A stretch of DNA of 64,000 nucleotides. Origin: Primulina eburnea (Eukaryota; Streptophyta; Magnoliopsida; Lamiales; Gesneriaceae). The notes under the pieces are model-generated. The model was given only the letters and a program-made list of their open reading frames with translations, was not told the origin of the DNA and did no database searches. The first letter of the stretch is position 1, and each line of letters starts with the position of its first letter. The position numbers were made by a program, and so were the translations under genes. This document shows positions 22,630 to 36,100 of this stretch, piece by piece. The stretch covers positions 34,835,321 to 34,899,320 of the forward strand of contig NC_133115.1 of assembly GCF_022965805.1 (NCBI RefSeq), in the 5' to 3' direction.

Positions 22630-23211
22630 GGCTCGAGCTCGAGCTCGAGCTCGATGCCAGGCTCGAGCTCAGCTCGTTAAAAGCTCGTTTAGCATGTTAA
22701 TCCAGCCAAGCTTGAGCTTGATTCATTAATAGCTCGTTTAACATGTTTAACAAGTTTGGCTTGAGCTCGTCTCGTTTTCGAGCTCGATAAGCATAGAATT
22801 GAGCTCGAGTTTGAGTTTGAGTTTGAATCGAGCTTGTTAAAAATTAATCAGACATAAAAATGTAAATTCATTCATAAATAACCAAAACGACACAAATAAG
22901 AGCAAAAAAACATAAATAAGTATATTATTGAACATTCCAAATCATGTTTGCGACCCACCTAAACGAGTCGAGCTCGAGCTTGAGTACGAGCCACCTAAAC
23001 GAGCCGAGCTCGAGCTCGTAAGCCTATTATCAAACATGTTTGCGAGCTCACGAGCCGAATATCCTTAGGGTTGAGCTTGGTTTGATTAAATTTTCAAGCT
23101 CAAAATCGAGCTTGGACTTGGTTTGATATGATTAAAAACAAACTCAAACGAACTTTTTATCGAGCCGAGCTTCGAATAGTTCGCAAACCGTTTGGTTCAT
23201 TTACATCCCTA
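22469..23211. mobile_element. hAT-like MITE rich in GAGCTCGAG units
   Basis: The left end TAAGGATGTAAACGATCC and the right end, whose complement is TAGGGATGTAAATGAACC, are inverted repeats. Flanks CCAGAAAT (22461-22468, repeated at 22551-22558) and CCAAAAAT (23212-23219) match 7/8. The arms consist of CGAGCTCGAGC and AGCTCGTTTA words. No coding frame. Confidence 0.72.
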
Positions 23212-23219
23212 CCAAAAAT

Positions 23220-23731
23220 GGAACCAAACATACAAGTCCATACAAGTCAGTTGCTATTGCTATGACAATGCTCTAATTTGAATCCGAAAAATGTAACAAC
23301 AAATGCGCAAGTAGCATCGAACTATCCTCTAAACATCTCAAGATATGCTTAAAATAAATAGTATAATACAAATTTCTTCAGTCAATGTGGTTTACATGTG
23401 CGAACTGACTTCAAACATCTCGGGATTTGAGTTGAAACTAACCTGAAGGGATTGGGGTGGCAAGTTTCCAAGGATTTGATAATGTTGCTATGGGCCTTAC
23501 TTATACAGCTGAAAACTAGACAACACAACTGAAGGCCCACATTTACCATTTAATTGGGCCACCTTTTAGCCCAAAATGTCCTCTGCTGAAGGTTCGACCC
23601 ACATCAATATTCGCAATATTTTGCCAACGACCCATTTAAGAGTTGGAAGTATGAACCCACGAATGACGATCAAGACAGAATAGAAGCATGGGTTAATAAT
23701 AATAATAATTATTATTAATTTTTAAGACATT
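23220..23731. other. Intergenic, nothing recognised
   Basis: Moderately AT-rich sequence with no supported feature apart from a short AAT/ATT run near 23696-23720. Confidence 0.45.
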
Positions 23732-24283
23732 GTTTGGTACATTGGATAAAAGTGGGATTGATAAATAATCTATTTTATCCCATGTTTGGTACCTTTTTAA
23801 AAATTCCATGATCCTTTGATAAATAAATTTTGAGAAGGATAAAACATCTTTTGTAAGAGGTGTGATAATTTTAATGTAATGATAAAATACATTACAAATG
23901 ACTTAACTACCCCAATTTAAATGTATTTAAGTTAATGTTAAATATTTATTAAATACATACACAAATATATAGATACATATGTATACACACATGTATATAT
24001 ATATGTGTGTGTGTGTGTGTATAAATAAATAAATATATATATATATATATTTATATTATATAGCGTAATTTAAGAATTGAGATATGCAATTACAAGATTT
24101 TGATAACAATAAAATATAAATTTTTGTGATAGTGTTAATTTTGTCATTACAATTCAATATATAAATTTAATCACTCTTGTTAAAATCATACCAAACATTC
24201 AACATATTATCTTATCATTTTATTTATCCTTGATTTATCATTATACTATATATCCCTTACTTATCATATCATATGTACCAAAC
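23732..24283. mobile_element. AT-rich TIR element, copy 1 (GTTTGGTAC ends)
   Basis: Begins GTTTGGTACATTGGATAA and ends ATCATATGTACCAAAC, forming terminal inverted repeats. The interior has AGAAGGATAAAA, GGTGTGATAATTTT and ACAAATGACTTAA words shared with the element at 24429. It contains TG and TA microsatellites near 23995-24055. Confidence 0.6.
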
Positions 24284-24339
24284 TGTACCTAAGGACATGT
24301 TTACCGCATAAACCTTGTATTAATGTAATAAATTATAAA

Positions 24340-24428
24340 GAGTAGGTGTCTCGTGAGGCGGTCTCGCAAATCTTTTTCTGTGAGACGGGTCAACCCTACC
24401 GATATTCACAATAAAAAATAATACTCTA
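24340..24428 (-). mobile_element. GTGAGAC MITE, half copy truncated by another element
   Basis: Starts GAGTAGGTGTCTCGTGAGG and runs through TGTGAGACGGGTCAACCCT to AATACTCTA, where the GTTTGGTAC element at 24429 begins. The second half is missing. Confidence 0.7.
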
Positions 24429-25029
24429 GTTTGGTACATGGGATAAGGGAGTGATTGATATATAAAATTCTTTCATATCACATGTTTGATACATTTTTAA
24501 AAAACTCATGATAATATCATGGACCCCTGATAAATAATTTTTAGAAGGATAAAATATCCCTTCTATTAGGTGTGATAATTTTTATTTAAGGATAAAATAC
24601 ACTACAAATGACTTAATTACCCTCAATTTATAAATGATTTTATAAATCTGTGCTAGTAGGTAGAAATTAAAATCAAATAAATATTTTTATTTATTTTATA
24701 TATTATATAATATGATAGTTATATAAAAGAATTCGAGATAATTATATAAATAATTTTTATAAATCTTAATAAAATTATTAGTATCACCCGATCAACATTA
24801 AAAATTGATATTTGACTTAGACTCACAAAATCAAGGGCTCAATTATCATATTATATAATATATAAAATTAGGTAAAAATAAATAAATCATGCAAGCACTA
24901 TCGGCGTATGAACAAATAAAAAATATGAACTCAAACAACAATTTTGAAATTATAACATTTATTATGATAAAGTTAATTTTATCATTATAATCTAATATAT
25001 AAATTTAATCACTCTTATTAAAATCATAC
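24429..25029. mobile_element. AT-rich TIR element, copy 2 (right end lost)
   Basis: Starts GTTTGGTACATGGGATAA and follows copy 1 word for word over several hundred bases (AGAAGGATAAAATA, GGTGTGATAATTTTTA, ACAAATGACTTAATTACC). It stops at AAAATCATAC, where copy 1 continues with CAAACATTCAAC. Confidence 0.6.
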
Positions 25030-25916
25030 GTGTGTATGGTGGGTGTAACTATCTGGTTAAGGAAAAAAAATTGGTGGGTGTATATTATTTTTTGTATGGG
25101 CACGTCCATCCGACTACCTGTGCACCATCACTCTTTTTAACACAGGTGTATGGCCATGTCCATCCATTTTCTAACACAGGTGAACCTGCGGTAATGCTAT
25201 AAAGAGCTGTCATTTGACGCATATCACAAACCTTCGATTGAGAAAGTAGTTGTCTTGGAACTGTAATTGGTTTAAAATGTTTTGGTCTTATTAATCATGG
25301 ATCCTGAAAAAATTTAACATTCATACCTCTAGCAATTCTCCACCGGAGTCCTTTTCTAAATAATTCTCTTCCTCACATCACACTCCTCCAAACAAAGGAT
25401 GGGTTATGCCCAATCATTGCTCGGAATTGGTTACATAAGATGGTAAAACGAAAAATACTCATTGTATAGGAAGGACCTGCAGAGAATATTTTTACATTTC
25501 CAGCTTTGTAATATCTGTTATAAGAATTTCTCCTCTGTGTTGATACAAATTCACCAACGAATTCACAGTGCACGAAAGAATGAAGAAATTAGATTGACTT
25601 TTTATTCAGAAAGTATTCGTGAAGAAGATGTGTTTTTCAGATGGTCCACTTGCTTATACACAAGTCATCAAAAAAAAAAAGTAACTTGAGCCTAACTAAA
25701 ACACCTAACACTAGTTAGTTACAATCAGATAGTTAGGTTCAGTCATTGACTCTTGACCACTTCACTTCAAATGCTAAAATATAAAACTTGAGAAATTCTC
25801 CAGGGCTCTCGGTTCTTCCTTCTTGCCAAGATTCTGAAGTTGTTTTGTTGAAATGAAAGTTTATCATATAAGTGCATGTTAAAAGGCAAGTGGCTCAATC
25901 TCCACTCAGCACGTCT
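25030..25916. other. Intergenic, nothing recognised
   Basis: Short open frames without family resemblance. No repeat with defined ends. Confidence 0.4.
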
Positions 25917-26135
25917 CGCGCATATGACACTTCAACTGCTCGCGCATATGCGCACTCTCTCTTCGCGCATATGCGCGAGACCTACTGTCTCGGAACTTCT
26001 TCTCTTCACATACTCACGCATATGCACACACCCTCTTCTCGCGCATATGCACGAGGTCTTCTGCAATGCTCGCGCATATGCGCACCTCTTCTCGCACATA
26101 TGCGCAAGGTGTTCTATCCTAGCACATATCACATG
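25917..26135. repeat. Cluster of degenerate CGCGCATATGCGCG palindromes
   Basis: About eight occurrences of a GCGCATATGCGC-like palindrome lie near 25917, 25940, 25964, 26017, 26040, 26070, 26093 and 26122. Spacing is mostly 23-30 bp with one gap of 53. The best copy is TCGCGCATATGCGCGAG. Frames read through it give repetitive Ala/His/Met peptides that are by-products. It may be part of a retroelement LTR. Confidence 0.65.
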
Positions 26136-27104
26136 CCTTGGTCTTGTCTTTCTCGGTTTATTTCCTTCGTAATCACATCAATTCATAAATCAATAATCTC
26201 GGATTAACAAAATAAGTGGGTTGCCCGGGATTCGAATCCGGAACTCTTCCACACCCTCACCATAATATCATTAATTAAACCTGTAAAAGCTGGAAGCTCC
26301 AAATACACTTCGTCACCATTTTGTGGAAAATCGTTAGATATGAATATATTAGACATCTGTGACTCGATTAGTGAAACAGTACCTCTCCTCCCTAAAAACA
26401 TATTCTTTTTTACCGACGCACAAAATCGTTGATCGAGATAGCAATGGTCAGGTTCTTTTCACCGAATTAAGGACGATGTCTCCCTGAAAGTTTTTCATCT
26501 CACCTAATAGAGCTTGTAGATGTCGAGGAAGGAGTTTGGCAAGCAATACACCACGGATAGACCAGGTGGATTGTTGAATCGGACGTAATCACTGCCCTTC
26601 ATTCCATTCGAACACTTTCTCTCTTCTCCATGGATGATCCAATTGATGATTATATCCCTCGTCTCTGCTCAAGTGCATATGAAGCTACTTTGAAGCATTG
26701 TCGAAGATCCGCAAAACTAAGTGGCTCATGAATTGACTACTCGAAGTTTGCATGCCAATTGGTGTTTTTTAATGTGGTCCCTAGACTCATATGTAGCGTT
26801 GTAACAAATGATTTGGTGAATTACATTGTTTCATGCTGAAAAAAATTCAATGGATGATATCCAAAACTACTCGACCCGAATTTAAACATTTTCGATCTTT
26901 AATCAAACATACTTATACATTATCTTAATATACTCTGAACCTTTTGCGCATTTAAACCATTGTACCATAATATAATTACTCCATTCTTATGTTAAAGCGT
27001 ATGCATTTACATCCTTGAAGTTCCATTCCACGTATGTTTCCGCAAGTCTTATCAAAATTTGCGAAAACCAATGTGTACTGAAGCCATAGGCGACATGACA
27101 TGAA
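26136..27104. other. Intergenic between the palindrome cluster and the AAA gene
   Basis: A tRNA T-arm-like word (GGATTCGAATCC on the minus strand, near 26228-26240) is present without a supporting tRNA fold. No gene was recognised. The 3' untranslated region of the AAA gene should lie at the right end. Confidence 0.4.
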
Positions 27105-30100
27105 TCAAAAGGCTTCTTGCTTGCTCGTTACCAACCACTCTATCAGGAAACAAAGACATAATTTCTCAAATTTACAATGATATGAAGCATCTATACCTTC
27201 ATTTAAACTAACCAGCACGCCGTCCCTAAACACGAAGCTAAAATTTAGCCCAGATGAAATCCGAGAATGATCTGTTCTAGCTACTTTCTCAGTCTTTGCA
27301 TGACAACCACAGTTCATCATCAATTTTCGTTCCAAGCTTTTACATTCAGGAAGAAGTGTTTCCCTGCATTTGTTACACTGGAGTTGTTTCTCATACTTGG
27401 TGTCTGGTGTTCTACCAACACACGATAATTCACCCTTAGATAGCTTGCTCAGTGTTAAGTGCAGATTAGCAGATAACGAGGAAAGAAAATCATGAACATC
27501 CTCCAAGCCCGTATCACTTCCTTTGTGTTGCCATTCGATGTTTATATTTTTAAGCAATAGATTCTGGAGGTTGACAATGCAGTCAGGACAACATTGGTAA
27601 AAGCACGTGACAGAACCATTGGTGAAATAGGTATGCTTCAAAGACGTATCTTTGTATAAGATATGAACTTTAGTCGATGACAGATCACTAGCCAGGTTAG
27701 TGGCACTTGCAGAAGAAAACTCAAAACCATGCTCTTCACCGGATTCACATTGACCATCTACAAGGATATGACAGCGATTCTCTGCAAAACCATTGGAAAG
27801 TTCGAACGATTCAGCAGTCCCTCCAAATTCTGTCTTATCTCTGGCAATTTCAGCCTCTGGACACTCTAAATTAATATCATTTGGTGGCAAACTGCTTTCA
27901 TAATGGGAAGGATGATCCAGGACAACGTGCTGGGGAGGAACTTTTCTGAAATCCTCCACTCCTTCACCAGCATTTAACAGATCATCATTAACTGTAGCTG
28001 TATCAGCAGGTCCACCCTCTTTAGCAGTAACGTCCTGCAGACTTTCTTCAAGTAGTTCTGGTCCATGCATGATTCTGTCACAAACTTCTAGACCAAAGCC
28101 ATCACCTTGAGAAGTACCATGCTTGCAGACATCATCACTATCCAAGGATCCCACGCAAACTTTGGTGGTTGCCGCTGAAACATAAGGATCCACCTCCAAA
28201 CTGGAAATAAGACCATTTCTTAGAACATGAGGACTGAAATAATCACAGCAAACAGAGAAATATAGAAGCATTACCTGTGTATGCCATATGCCCAACTGAA
28301 AATCATGTCTTCGAGATAAGCAACTTGTGATAGGAGACGAATAAACTGGGTTCTGTCTTTTCCAGCTTTAACTTTATCATCAATTCTTTCAACAAGAATT
28401 TCTAGAACTTTCCGAACATCATAGCAGACTTCCCTGAGGGAGGTGTATTCACCTCTATATGCTGATAAACCAATAGCAACAAGTCCTCTAATTAAACCAG
28501 ATTCTTTACTTCTGATATTGCTGGAACCAGAGGCAGCCACTGCCTTCTCTGTCGAATTGATTGGACGAAGAATGCAAGAATTGAAGGGCCAGTTTTTCCA
28601 TGGTCCATTCATGTTGGCATGAGGACCTTCTTTCAGCTTGGATGTGACCCAACAAAGTTCAGCAAAATGAGGATAGCATAAAATCTGATAGCCTACAATT
28701 GAGATTGCGAACAGCAAGCTTGATTTTCCTTTAATACTTTTATTTGTAAATGGAACTGGACTGAGGGACCGGACCAGACCGGATTTATTATCACAAGCTC
28801 TATCCACAACACTGTCAACCATATCATAAGTTTTCTCATCCAATGAGTACCTACGAGAGTGATATCTACCATAAATTGAGACAAGGAAGTGCTGCACCAT
28901 ATCCTTTGACAATCTCACAACAAATGTATTAATCGCCTTATCATGATCAAACATCCCGTCAAGCTGCACAGAGAAATGCGGCACCTTATGGTCCAGAGGA
29001 CCCAAGATACTACTTGCAACATCACTCATAAAAAACAGCCCAACTCTATGAGGCAATAATGATAGTGGCAATTCCGACGTGGCCTGTCAAACGGAAAATG
29101 TGCGATAAGAATTCTTAATGCATAATTGACAATGGAGAGAAGCAAAAAGAACATACCAGAATTATCAAGGATGTATTTACACACACAGATTCCACCTGCT
29201 TGATGAATAAGGTCCAAAGATATGAGACTTTAACAGGACACACGTCACGTTCCATGTCAATTTCACTCTTCCCCTCCGAAGATAAATTTTCAGGGGATTG
29301 AGGTTCCATTGAAGATAAATCATAGTTGCCTTCTCTGGCTTCATTACACATATCGATAGCCCACAAATCAATTCTTGGCATATATATCATACACAAATTT
29401 GTACCTGTGCATCTCACTGACATGATAAACAATGAAAGTGATCATATTCTTCGACTAAAATTTTTAAAAAAGAAAAATCATAACAATCATATATCACTAT
29501 CAACTATTTCAAGCAGCACTTCCTCCTAAAACTGTTGCAAACACTGTTATGGTATATATAAAATAATGATTGCTTCCTCAAGATGAAAACGGGAAACCTG
29601 AGTTAAACTTTTCATATAACTATTTTAAAATCAAAAGCTGGTGTTATGAACTAGATTCTGGTTACCATGTCTTGTATCAGCACTTGGGTAAATGAATGGA
29701 TAGGGTAATGAGAAACAAAAAAAGAACAAGAAAGGCCAAATGCAATTCACTATACACAGAGTTGTATAGAGAAAAGAGGAGGCGATGCAAATAATATCTA
29801 TGGAAAGAAAAAAAAAACTGAAATTTGAACCTAACAAATTCCTGCATCTGAAAAATTGTACCCCAAGACCAAAAATAATAGGGGAACTGTTACGGGTTTG
29901 GGTTGAGGGGTAGTAAGCTGGGTCCAAATAGGGTAGTTAAAGAAATAGCATATAAAAAAGAGGGGGATTATTTATTTTGGGGGAGGGTAATTTTTGTTCG
30001 GAAATAACGTTGCTGGCAGTTGCTAGGGAGAGGGAAGATCATTCTGTGATGAATATTTTATGCTCTATGGGGCCATACTCTTTGTGAGGATTGGTCATTA

Positions 30101-33100
30101 TCTTTATGTAATTTTTCTAGTTTAGTTAATTAAATTACAATTTCTTTCATAATTGGTGTTTTGAGTTTGTATCAGGAAGCTACTCAGTGGAGTAGAGGCT
30201 GGCCAGATATGTACTTAAATTTCACACAAACAAAGCCAGATTCATAGATTACATTAGCCATTAAGCAAACAAAATATCATCTCAATGCAATTTCACAGTA
30301 TTCTTCTTCCATTCCTGCGGTCAAAGATATTTTTTCCCAAAAAAATGAGACAACACAATATACAAGGCAAAAATGGAGACACGCAAACCATGCATAACAC
30401 CTGATATAACCTAACACCACAAATCTGAATAAGGGAGAAATTACTAAAGGTACAAACAAGAGAACCAAGGCATTAACAAAACCATATACCAGCTACAGTT
30501 CCAGATACGATTGAGCCACAGAGAAATGAGGAAAATACTAAATAAAAAATAAAAAGATGACATCCGACGAGGAAAAACAGGACCTCAGAAAAGTAAATAT
30601 CAACGGTCCAAATATAGAAACATGAAGGGGCCCTGACTATTTTAATTCCCACAATAAAAAAATATTAATTATTAGAATATAAAATGTCATGAGCATGGCA
30701 GATGCATTTTTATATGTGCAAAAATTCATTGGCAATGACTGCATATAAAATATCAAGAACGAAAAGAATTACAATGATGAAATCCGATAACCACTCAAAT
30801 CTTTGCAGATTCAAGATACTTGAATATTTTACCAAATCCTCATACTTCTACATGGAACTGGGTATAAATAATAAAAACTTTAAAATAAACCAACTAAAGC
30901 AACTTTGTTTATTCAAAGCAGGTTCTGGATACCTAGCACAACCAGTTGCAGTCCATGCTATTACTAACTGAGGAACGACTCATTCTAAGCTTGCAAAAAC
31001 CTCACATGATATGCATCCTGAAATTAATTTATAAACTGCAATTTCAGAAGCATATATTGTGCTGTATAGAAGACAAAACAGAGGTTTCAGAAAGATAGCT
31101 TGCAGGACATAAATGCCAGTACGGTTGATAAAACTTTAGAAGCTTTCCTGCTATGATGCAAATAATTGAATTTTAGTGGTTGGAATGGAAAATCAGACAT
31201 ACTCAGTATTCGTGTCAACCCATGAACCATGTCTCCATGACCTTCTTGAGAGATACTAGGCAAGTCCACTTTCCAAATATCAACATTGCCAACAAAACAG
31301 TGAAGGAGACAAGATGCAAGATGCCTCTGGCCAGATCTCGGATTTCCAGAAATCAGCATGCGAAATCCTGATTTATTGTATGTTGTGTAAGACATATTTC
31401 TTCGAAGCACAGTGTGAGAACCAATGTTCTGAAGTTCGGGAGGGTAAAATGCATTATAAGTCTCATTAGTATCGTCCTCTGTCACATTAGAACTGTAATT
31501 CGTATTTTCTCCGACCAGAACATTTGCAAGGGATAAATTTTTCATAATCTCATCTATTACATCCACTTCTTGAAGCAAATCATCGACATGTGACCACCAA
31601 TTATCGCCCTGCACTCTCCGCCTGTCCAAAGCAGAAACAATCACATTTTTAACCAATGTAGAAGCCTTGCTGAGAGGCAGCGGCAACCAGATGTGTTCAT
31701 CTAGATTCAGGAGAACTAGCAATCTCGTCAGTGGTTGCAGAAGACAAGGAGCTAGATGGGTGTCCAGGGGTGAAGAAACCACATCGTTTACAACAGTTCC
31801 ACCTTCTCTTTGAGAACATGGAGGTGGTGCGCATGAGAAAGCTTGCAACCAATCTCTCTCCTCGACCAAAATGGAAGGAATGGGAGGAAACTGACCCTGA
31901 GATGCACTAGTTTCAGCAGCTGAGAGAACCTCTTGCAAGGGGAAGCTCCTCTTTAAAGCAACTATAGCTGCTTGCGTACAAAGAGCCTGCAGATCAGCAC
32001 CAGCAAATCCCACAGTTTGCTTTGCTACCCACTTCAGCAATGATCCACCAATTGGCTTCGGCCAATTCCGAGTGTGCAAAGACAGAATAGCTTCTCTGTC
32101 CTTCATCAAAGGCAGTGGGAAATAAATCTCTCTATCAAATCTTCCAGGCCTCCTTAAGGCAGGATCAACTGCTTCGGGACGATTAGTAGCTCCAATTACA
32201 ATAACTGAACCTCGGGACATTAAGCCATCCATCAAGGCCAACAGAGTGGATACAACCGAACTATGTGTTTGATCTTGCCGCTTAGAGCGGCAAGGGGCTA
32301 AACCATCTATTTCGTCGAAAAAAATTATAGAAGGTTGAGATTTCTCAGCTACTTGAAACAAAAGTCTTAGCTGACGCTCAGCATCACCAACATATTTTCC
32401 AAGACAGTCTGCACCTTTGCGTGCAAAATACGCAATCCTTTTGTCCCCTTGAGCACAGGAACCAACCAGTGCACGCACAACTAATGTCTTACCTGTTCCA
32501 GGATATCCATGCAACAGAACTCCCCTTGGAGGTGTAAGACCTAGATTTTTAAAATACTCTGGGTATAACAGTGGTAAAATGACAACCTCTTTCATGCACT
32601 GGACGACATGCTGCAGCCCAGCAACAGATTCCCAGCCCTGAAATTGGGTCTCTCTTTTTTCAGAGTTGTTACCTCCAATGTAAACAGGTGCCATTCTCCG
32701 TAAATCTCGATGAAGCCTCTTGCTTTCTCGTTTCAGAAACTCTTCATCCTCCCCACAGTTCTCTAACCACTTTTCTTCCACTTCAATATCCTTTCGATGT
32801 GCATCATTTGACTTTTTTCGCACTTCCAACCTCATTTTTTTCGCCTTCATTTTGTTCAACCTAAGTTCATTCTGTATTCCATGAGGTTGAAAGAGATGCC
32901 GATGATCAGTGCAGGCTATGAGAAACTTGCGATGGTCAAAGATGCAACCTTTGGCTCGTGCACATGGCTAAAAAAATTAAGCAATCAAACATATTATAAA
33001 TCAGAGCAAATCATTAAAGAAACAATAAAGCATCCAACATAAAATGGGGAAAAATTAAATAAGCAAAGAATGAAGACAGAAAGAGTGATAAAGAAATTCA

Positions 33101-36100
33101 ATATGGTAATAAACTGGGGGAGCAAAGTATACTAGATATGACACACTCACAAGATGGTAGGTTTTAGGACATCGATCAACACGACACCCTATTGTAGCTC
33201 CAGGTCTCTTACAGCGATTGCATTTCAGCATCCTTCCCCGGTAAAGGGCAGCCCTAACATTTTTCAGGCAGCCCAAACCAGCAAAATAAACCTGAAAACA
33301 ATAGTCAAGAGTAGCTGCACAAAATTAAGTCTCGGCGTGAAGAAACAAAATCTAGCACTTAACAAAAGAAATCAAAAGCCAAATATGTTCAGTGTGCATC
33401 TTCTAAAACATAAAAAAATCAGAGACCCAAAATCGTAGGTAGTTAGCACAAAAACCATCATTAAGCAACACTTGAGACGATTTGATGCAACGTCCCAATA
33501 AATTTGGATAGATTCACACCAAGTACTAAAGCAAAGAGTGAGGTGGTTTAAATCAGTGCATGCTCATATCATGGACAATAGACATAAATGCAAAGTTTGC
33601 AACAAAGCAGTACATAACACAGTTATCATCATAAACAAACCATTAGGCAGTGACGGCTATTTGCAAAGCTTTTCACTTCTTTCAAACTTCACGTCACTTC
33701 ACAAGGAAAATCACAGAGTTCAAAAATTATGCAACCACTCTTTTCTCTCCCCACTATTTTTAGCGATCAGAACAAAATGCTGCACTACATCCCTTGTTAT
33801 CTAAAACACCAGCTTTTAAACATAGTCAAATACTTTGGAAATTCCAAACACGTACCATCCAATTTTTTTTTCCCAAATATCATAAATACAATGAAGAGAG
33901 CTCTCTCACATAAAGCAGTGTAAATCCAAAAAATAAGCTGAAAAAACAATAATTTAGGAAAGAGAGAACATGAACACTAGAACAACTCTAATAAAGCAAC
34001 AAAATGCAGAAAACTATTTGGTTCGGAAAAGTTATTTACTCATAATAATACTGGAAAATACTCAAGTGTGGTACAAGAATGCTAGCAAGCATGAACCTCG
34101 AGTAAAAAAAATAAATTGAAAAAAAAGTAGCACGAGGGAAAAACCAAATCAACCAAAATAAACGAGGTTATGTAGTCTTCCATCTATCAAACCAACGCCA
34201 AATTTCTCGTAAAGTACCGCGAAATGATACATCAAGATCTGAGAATTAAGAAACAGTAAGTCAGACTCTTTAACACAGTCCAACATGCTTTTCGATGGTT
34301 AAAACTTTGTATACCATCTAGTACTGTCCTTGACTTTTATTATCTATTTGTTGAATGACATTAATACTTATACCTATAGAAGTAAGAACTAATGTGCATC
34401 AGTATCTTTTTATTGCAATAAATGAAATCATTAATAAATTTAAATTGTGAAATGAGGCACAAGACATCCTTCTGATCACTCTTGCAAATCTGGATGCCTA
34501 ATCTCAACAAGAAAAGAATACACAACTATTGGTAAAGTTGAATAAAGATTGCCGCATGTACTTGAAAGCTATATATGTATAAGAAAGAGGAAATGAAAAA
34601 ACATATCTTCGTGGCTCACAGGAAACATATGAGAACTCCGTAACAATACAAAACCCAAGCCAGTATCAAGGCTCACATGTAACGCCAAATGCATCTTAAA
34701 CAAGAGTAAAAATAAGTAGGCGTAAATTTTCTATGGATACCAAGAGAAAAGGTGCTAGGCAACATAGATATTATTGAAGTCTTGAACATAGCAACTAACA
34801 TAAAAACCATAGGAATCCAAAACAGAGAAAACTAGTCCAATTAAATTCCACAGGCATATACAAATTTATTATGAATTGCCATTCCCTTGCGCATGGGAAC
34901 CTTGCCCTCAATAAATACATCTCAAAAGAGAATGGATAGGCAAAAAATATTCACATGGTTAATTTGTTTAAAGAAAAATTAATCATGAGACATTAAATGA
35001 TAATACAAACAAAATATTTATTTACAAGAATAACAAGACTATCCACATCCTTTTGTGGTGAGAAAAATAAAACAATAACATAAAAACAGAAATATTCACA
35101 CAAACATAAAAACCCCATCTGTTTAATACAGCACAAGGCCCTTCTCGTTCCAATTTCCATCTCTGATGGAGGGAAACATTTTTGCATCATTACTAGCACA
35201 CTTGAAATTTTTTATGTTGACAGTCGGATAGGAGATGGTTACAATAAAAAATAATGTAAAACAATAGAAGGATGAAACTTTAGTTTTAAACTCTGCATCA
35301 GAAAAGTTTAACAATGAAAAGAGTGCCCTGTTCAATTAATACAAAATTTTAATGCCAAACACACCTCCGGACTCCATACAGCACATTGCTGATGAACCCA
35401 AATTCCTGCTATGCCAAAACGATTATTGATGGGACCCAAAAGCCGTCCAAGCCATCCAGATTCATCACCAAATCCATCCCATACATCATAATTATATTCA
35501 TCTGAAGCAGATGACCCGCTATATATCTCATTGTCACTGCCCATCCCATCCAGCACAAGTAATTTTGGAGGCTTGCCATCAGTACCTCCCCCGCATAAAC
35601 CACAGCGTCTCCCTAGTTTAATTCTTGGTTTTCTATCCACGTCATCTAAAGCATTGTCTTTTCTATTTAAGTTTTCATATGTCTCATCTTCTAAAGGTTT
35701 ATCATGACATCCATCACCATTTGCCCGGTGACTTGCAGCTTCATCGATGTCTTGTTGTTCAGGCACAATATCACATGCTAGGTTTTCAATCCCCATATTT
35801 TCAGCCCTGTTCTCAATGTCAACATTGTTGTGACCTTCTCCCAATTCTGATTCCTTTTGAATGGCGGCCACTTCTCTCTCACTCAAATCTGAAGCCAGAT
35901 TACCATTGTTTGCTCCAATGTCACTTCTAACTTGCAACTTGATTTCCAGGTGTAACCTGTCACCCTCATTCATCCCTTCAAACACCTCATCCCTATTGTA
36001 TTCTATATCATCCTTTTCAACATCTGCCGAACCGATATCCAGCTCCTCATTTGCCAAAACATTGGCAGCTTTAATTCGTCCTGGCCTTTTTGACTTAACA

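Noticed and set aside
25872..26207. Protein-coding gene across the CATATG palindromes
   Set aside because: The repetitive Arg-Ala-Tyr-Ala-type peptide simply follows the DNA repeat in several frames.
26222..26250. tRNA gene suggested by GGATTCGAATCCCGGG on the minus strand
   Set aside because: Only a T-arm-like hairpin; no D arm, anticodon arm or acceptor pairing in the expected positions.
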